NCBI GenBank assembly: GCA_963580455.1
Contig: OY756965.1
Coordinates: forward strand, 9,994,501-10,058,500
DNA: 64,000 bases
Direction: 5' to 3'
Source of the DNA: Euonymus europaeus
Taxonomy: Eukaryota > Streptophyta > Magnoliopsida > Celastrales > Celastraceae
Below are positions 61,301-64,000 of this stretch, in pieces; position 1 is the first letter of the stretch; every line of letters starts with the position of its first letter. A model generated the notes under the pieces. The model did no database searches and was not told the DNA's origin. It worked only from the letters and a program-made list of their open reading frames with translations. The position numbers and the translations under genes were made by a program.

Positions 61301-64000
61301 AAGTTGCTCGGTGTACACTTTTTATTGTTCTTGTATGTCCAATTTTATGAGTATAAGCTTCGTAGATTATTTCGATGCCAAAACAACAACTTTCTATGAC
61401 AAATGGACAAAACCGTTAAAAGCCCCTCCATATAGAGAGTTGAGCAACTTCGGACCAACAAAGTTGCTCGGTGTACACTTTTTATTGTTCTTCTATGTCC
61501 AATTTTACGAGTATAAGGTTTCGTTATTATTTCGATGTCAAAACAACAACTTCTATGACAAATGGACAAAACCGTTAAAAGCTCCCAAATAGAAAGAGTT
61601 GAGCAATTTTGGACCATCAAAGTTGCTCGGTGTACACTTTTTATTGTTCTTCTATGTCCAATTTTACGAGTATAAGCTTCGTAGATTATTTCGATGCCAA
61701 AACAATAACTTCTATGACAAATGGACAAAACCGTTAAAAGCTCCCAAATAGAGAGAGTTGAGCAACTTCGGACTATCAAAGTTGCTCGGTGTACACTTTT
61801 TATTGTTCTTGTATGTCCAATTTTACGAGTATAAGCTTCGTAGATTATTTCGATGACAAAACAACAACTTTCTATGACAAATGGACAAAACCGTTAAAAG
61901 CCCCTCCATATAGAGAGTTGAGCAACTTCGGACCAACAAAGTTGCTCGGTGTACACTTTTTATTGTTCTTCTATGTCCAATTTTACGAGTATAAGGTTTC
62001 GTTACTATTTCGATGTCAAAACAACAACTTCTATGACAAATGGACAAAACCGTTAAAAGCTCCCAAATAGAGAGAGTTGAGCAACTTCGGACTATCAAAG
62101 TTGCTCGGTGTACACTTTTTATTGTTCTTGTATGTCCAATTTTATGAGTATAAGCTTCGTAGATTATTTCGATGCCAAAACAACAACTTTCTGTGACAAA
62201 TGGACAAAACCGTTAAAAGCCCCTCCATATAGAGAGTTGAGCAACTTCGGACCAACAAAGTTGCTCGGTGTACACTTTTTATTGTTCTTCTATGTCCAAT
62301 TTTACGAGTATAAGGTTTCGTTATTATTTCGATGTCAAAACAACAACTTCTATGACAAATGGACAAAACCGTTAAAAGCTCCCAAATAGAAAGAGTTGAG
62401 CAATTTTGGACCATCAAAGTTGCTCGGTGTACACTTTTTATTGTTCTTCTATGTCCAATTTTACGAGTATAAGCTTCGTAGATTATTTCGATGCCAAAAC
62501 AACAACTTCTATGACAAATGGACAAAACCGTTAAAAGCTCCCAAATAGAGAGAGTTGAGCAACTTCGGACTATCAAAGTTGCTCGGTGTACACTTTTTAT
62601 TGTTCTTGTATGTCCAATTTTATGAGTATAAGCTTCGTAGATTATTTCGATGCCAAAACAACAACTTTCTATGACAAATGGACAAAACCGTTAAAAGCCC
62701 CTCCATATAGAGAGTTGAGCAACTTCGGACCAACAAAGTTGCTCGGTGTACACTTTTTATTGTTCTTCTATGTCCAATTTTACGAGTATAAGGTTTCGTT
62801 ATTATTTCGATGTCAAAACAACAACTTCTATGACAAATGGACAAAACCGTTAAAAGCTCCCAAATAGAAAGAGTTGAGCAATTTTGGACCATCAAAGTTG
62901 CTCGGTGTACACTTTTTATTGTTCTTCTATGTCCAATTTTACGAGTATAAGCTTCGTAGATTATTTCGATGACAAAACAACAACTTTCTATGACAAATGG
63001 ACAAAACCGTTAAAAGCCCCTCCATATAGAGAGTTGAGCAACTTCGGACCAACAAAGTTGCTCGGTGAACACTTTTTATTGTTCTTCTATGTCCAATTTT
63101 ACGAGTATAAGATTTCGTTATTATTTCGATGTCAAAACAACAACTTCTATGACAAATGGACAAAACCGTTAAACGCTCCCAAATAGAGAGTTGAGCAACT
63201 TCGGACAATCAAAGTTGCTCGGTGTACACTTTTTATTGTTCTTCTATGTCCAATTTTACGAGTATAAGCTTCGTAGATTATTTCGATGCCCAAACAACAA
63301 CTTTCTATTACAAATGGACAAAACCGTTAAAAGCTCCTCCATATAGAGAGTTGAGCAACTTCGGACCATCAAAGTTACTCGATATACACTTTTTATTGTT
63401 CTTTTATGTCCAATGTTACGAGTATAAGCTTCGTAGATTATTTCGATGCCAAAACACCAACTTTCTATGACAAATGCACAAAACCGTTAGAGGCTCGCAA
63501 ATAGAGAGTTGAGCAACTTCGGACCATCAAAGTTGCTCGGTGTACACTTTTTATTGTTCTTCTATGTCCAATTTTACGAGTATAAGCTTCGTAGATTATT
63601 TCGTTGCCAAAACAACAACTTTCTATGATAAATTGACAAAATCGTTAAAAGCCCCTCCATATAGAGAGTTGAGCAATTTCGGACCAACAAAGTTGCTCGG
63701 TGTACATTTTTTATTGTTCTTCTATGTCCAATTTTACGAGTATAAGGTTTCGTTATTATTTCGATGCCAAAACAACAACTTCTATGACAAATGGACAAAA
63801 CCGTTAAAAGCTCCCAAATAGAGAGAGTTGAGCAATTTCGGACCATCAAAGTTGCTCGGTGTACACTTTTTATTGTTCTTCTATCTCCAATTTTACGAGT
63901 ATAAGCTTCGTAGATTATTTCGATGCCAAAACAACAACTTCTATGACAAATGGACAAAACCGTTAAAAGCTCCCAAATAGAGAGAGTTGAGCAACTTCGG
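61300..64000 (+). repeat. 15-monomer unit; near-exact copy of 48,409-51,109
   Basis: The stretch follows the same monomer order as 59400-61300 with an offset of 2,389 bp from 61789 on. However, its private bases match the distant block at offset 12,891 instead: CAATAACTTC in an R monomer (61704 and 48813), CTGTGAC (62190 and 49299), CGTTGCC (63603 and 50712), and AATTGACAAAATCG (63631 and 50740). The only difference from that block that I noticed is AAGCCTCG at 48784 against AAGCTTCG at 61675. The copy runs to the last base of the window. Confidence 0.84.

Larger units (their letters stand above)
1..64000 (+). repeat. Satellite DNA array, 157-160 bp monomer, about 400 copies
   Basis: The same unit recurs head to tail through the entire window. 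Each copy carries, in order, TTCGATGCCAAAACAAC, ACAAATGGACAAAACCG, GAGAGTTGAGCAACTTCGGA, CTCGGTGTACAC, TTTTTATTGTTCTT and GAGTATAAG. All copies I read share one orientation, and no foreign DNA interrupts them. The consensus is about 36% G+C (58 of 160 bases counted). Copies differ by point changes and one- or two-base indels. Unit length and organisation match what is known of eukaryotic centromeric and heterochromatic satellites, whose monomers often approximate nucleosomal DNA. Centromere function itself cannot be shown from sequence. The family is not one I recognise. Neither edge of the array is present. Confidence 0.98.

Noticed and set aside
1..64000. Many overlapping open frames of 60-300 codons on both strands
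   Set aside because: They repeat every monomer, overlap each other on opposite strands and end wherever a 160 bp monomer shifts the frame. They show no coding start context or family resemblance. I regard none as a gene.
1..64000. CRISPR array
   Set aside because: The period is far too long, and the whole unit is conserved with no unique spacers between short repeats. The array is a satellite.
1..64000. Telomeric repeats, retrotransposons or other mobile elements within the array
   Set aside because: I saw no TTTAGGG, TTAGGG or TTAGG runs, no long terminal repeats, no target-site duplications and no non-satellite stretch anywhere in the window.

Overview
The whole window is one uninterrupted satellite DNA array. 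About 400 head-to-tail copies of a 157-160 bp unit run in one orientation from the first base to the last. There is no gene, RNA gene, transposon insertion, inversion or array edge in the 64 kb, so the array continues past both ends. The consensus is about 36% G+C and holds six CpG sites. A nucleosome-sized monomer, kilobase-scale higher-order repeats and the absence of genes point to a eukaryotic centromeric, pericentromeric or subtelomeric satellite. I do not recognise the sequence. A plant is my first guess, on unit length and undepleted CpG, but this is weak; an insect or other animal is possible.

Phased on the HindIII site AAGCTT, monomers fall into recurring classes. R has AAGCTTCGTAGATT (160 bp, or 159 bp when one T is lost from CAACTTTCT). 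S has AAGGTTTCGTTATT (159 bp, no HindIII). S' has AAGATTTCGTTATT. Q has AAGATTCCGAT. P has AAGCTTCCTAG. D has GATGACAAAAC in place of GATGCCAAAAC. A 158 bp class has GTTAGAGGCTC and a 2 bp loss in the GA run that follows. These alternate as dimers (319 bp), trimers (478 bp) and pentamers (794 or 797 bp).

Larger blocks are themselves duplicated. Bases 1-10,620 are built on a 4,469 bp (28-monomer) unit. Bases 10,620-13,010 are a dimer/trimer stretch. Bases 13,010-22,965 carry a 4,629 bp (29-monomer) unit with a one-monomer deletion in its second copy. Bases 22,650-26,660 are a mosaic of short duplications. Bases 26,665-34,425 hold a 3,983 bp (25-monomer) tandem duplication. Bases 32,480-44,720 carry a 2,712 bp (17-monomer) unit in about four and a half copies, one with four extra monomers. 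Bases 44,720-55,420 are a mosaic with a 794 bp pentamer. Bases 47,145-51,110 recur at 55,418-59,390 (offset 8,273). Bases 57,170-64,000 repeat with 2,229 and 2,389 bp periods. Bases 48,410-51,110 recur almost unchanged at 61,300-64,000 (offset 12,891).

Nothing here works as an operon or pathway. The many overlapping open frames are a by-product of the repeat: 159 is divisible by three, so runs of 159 bp monomers stay open. The most interesting non-coding structure is a conserved 9 bp dyad (GAGCAACTT / AAGTTGCTC, 10 bp spacer) followed directly by the palindrome GTGTACAC, present about every 160 bp. Boundaries were read by eye from shared variant bases and are good to a few tens of bases.
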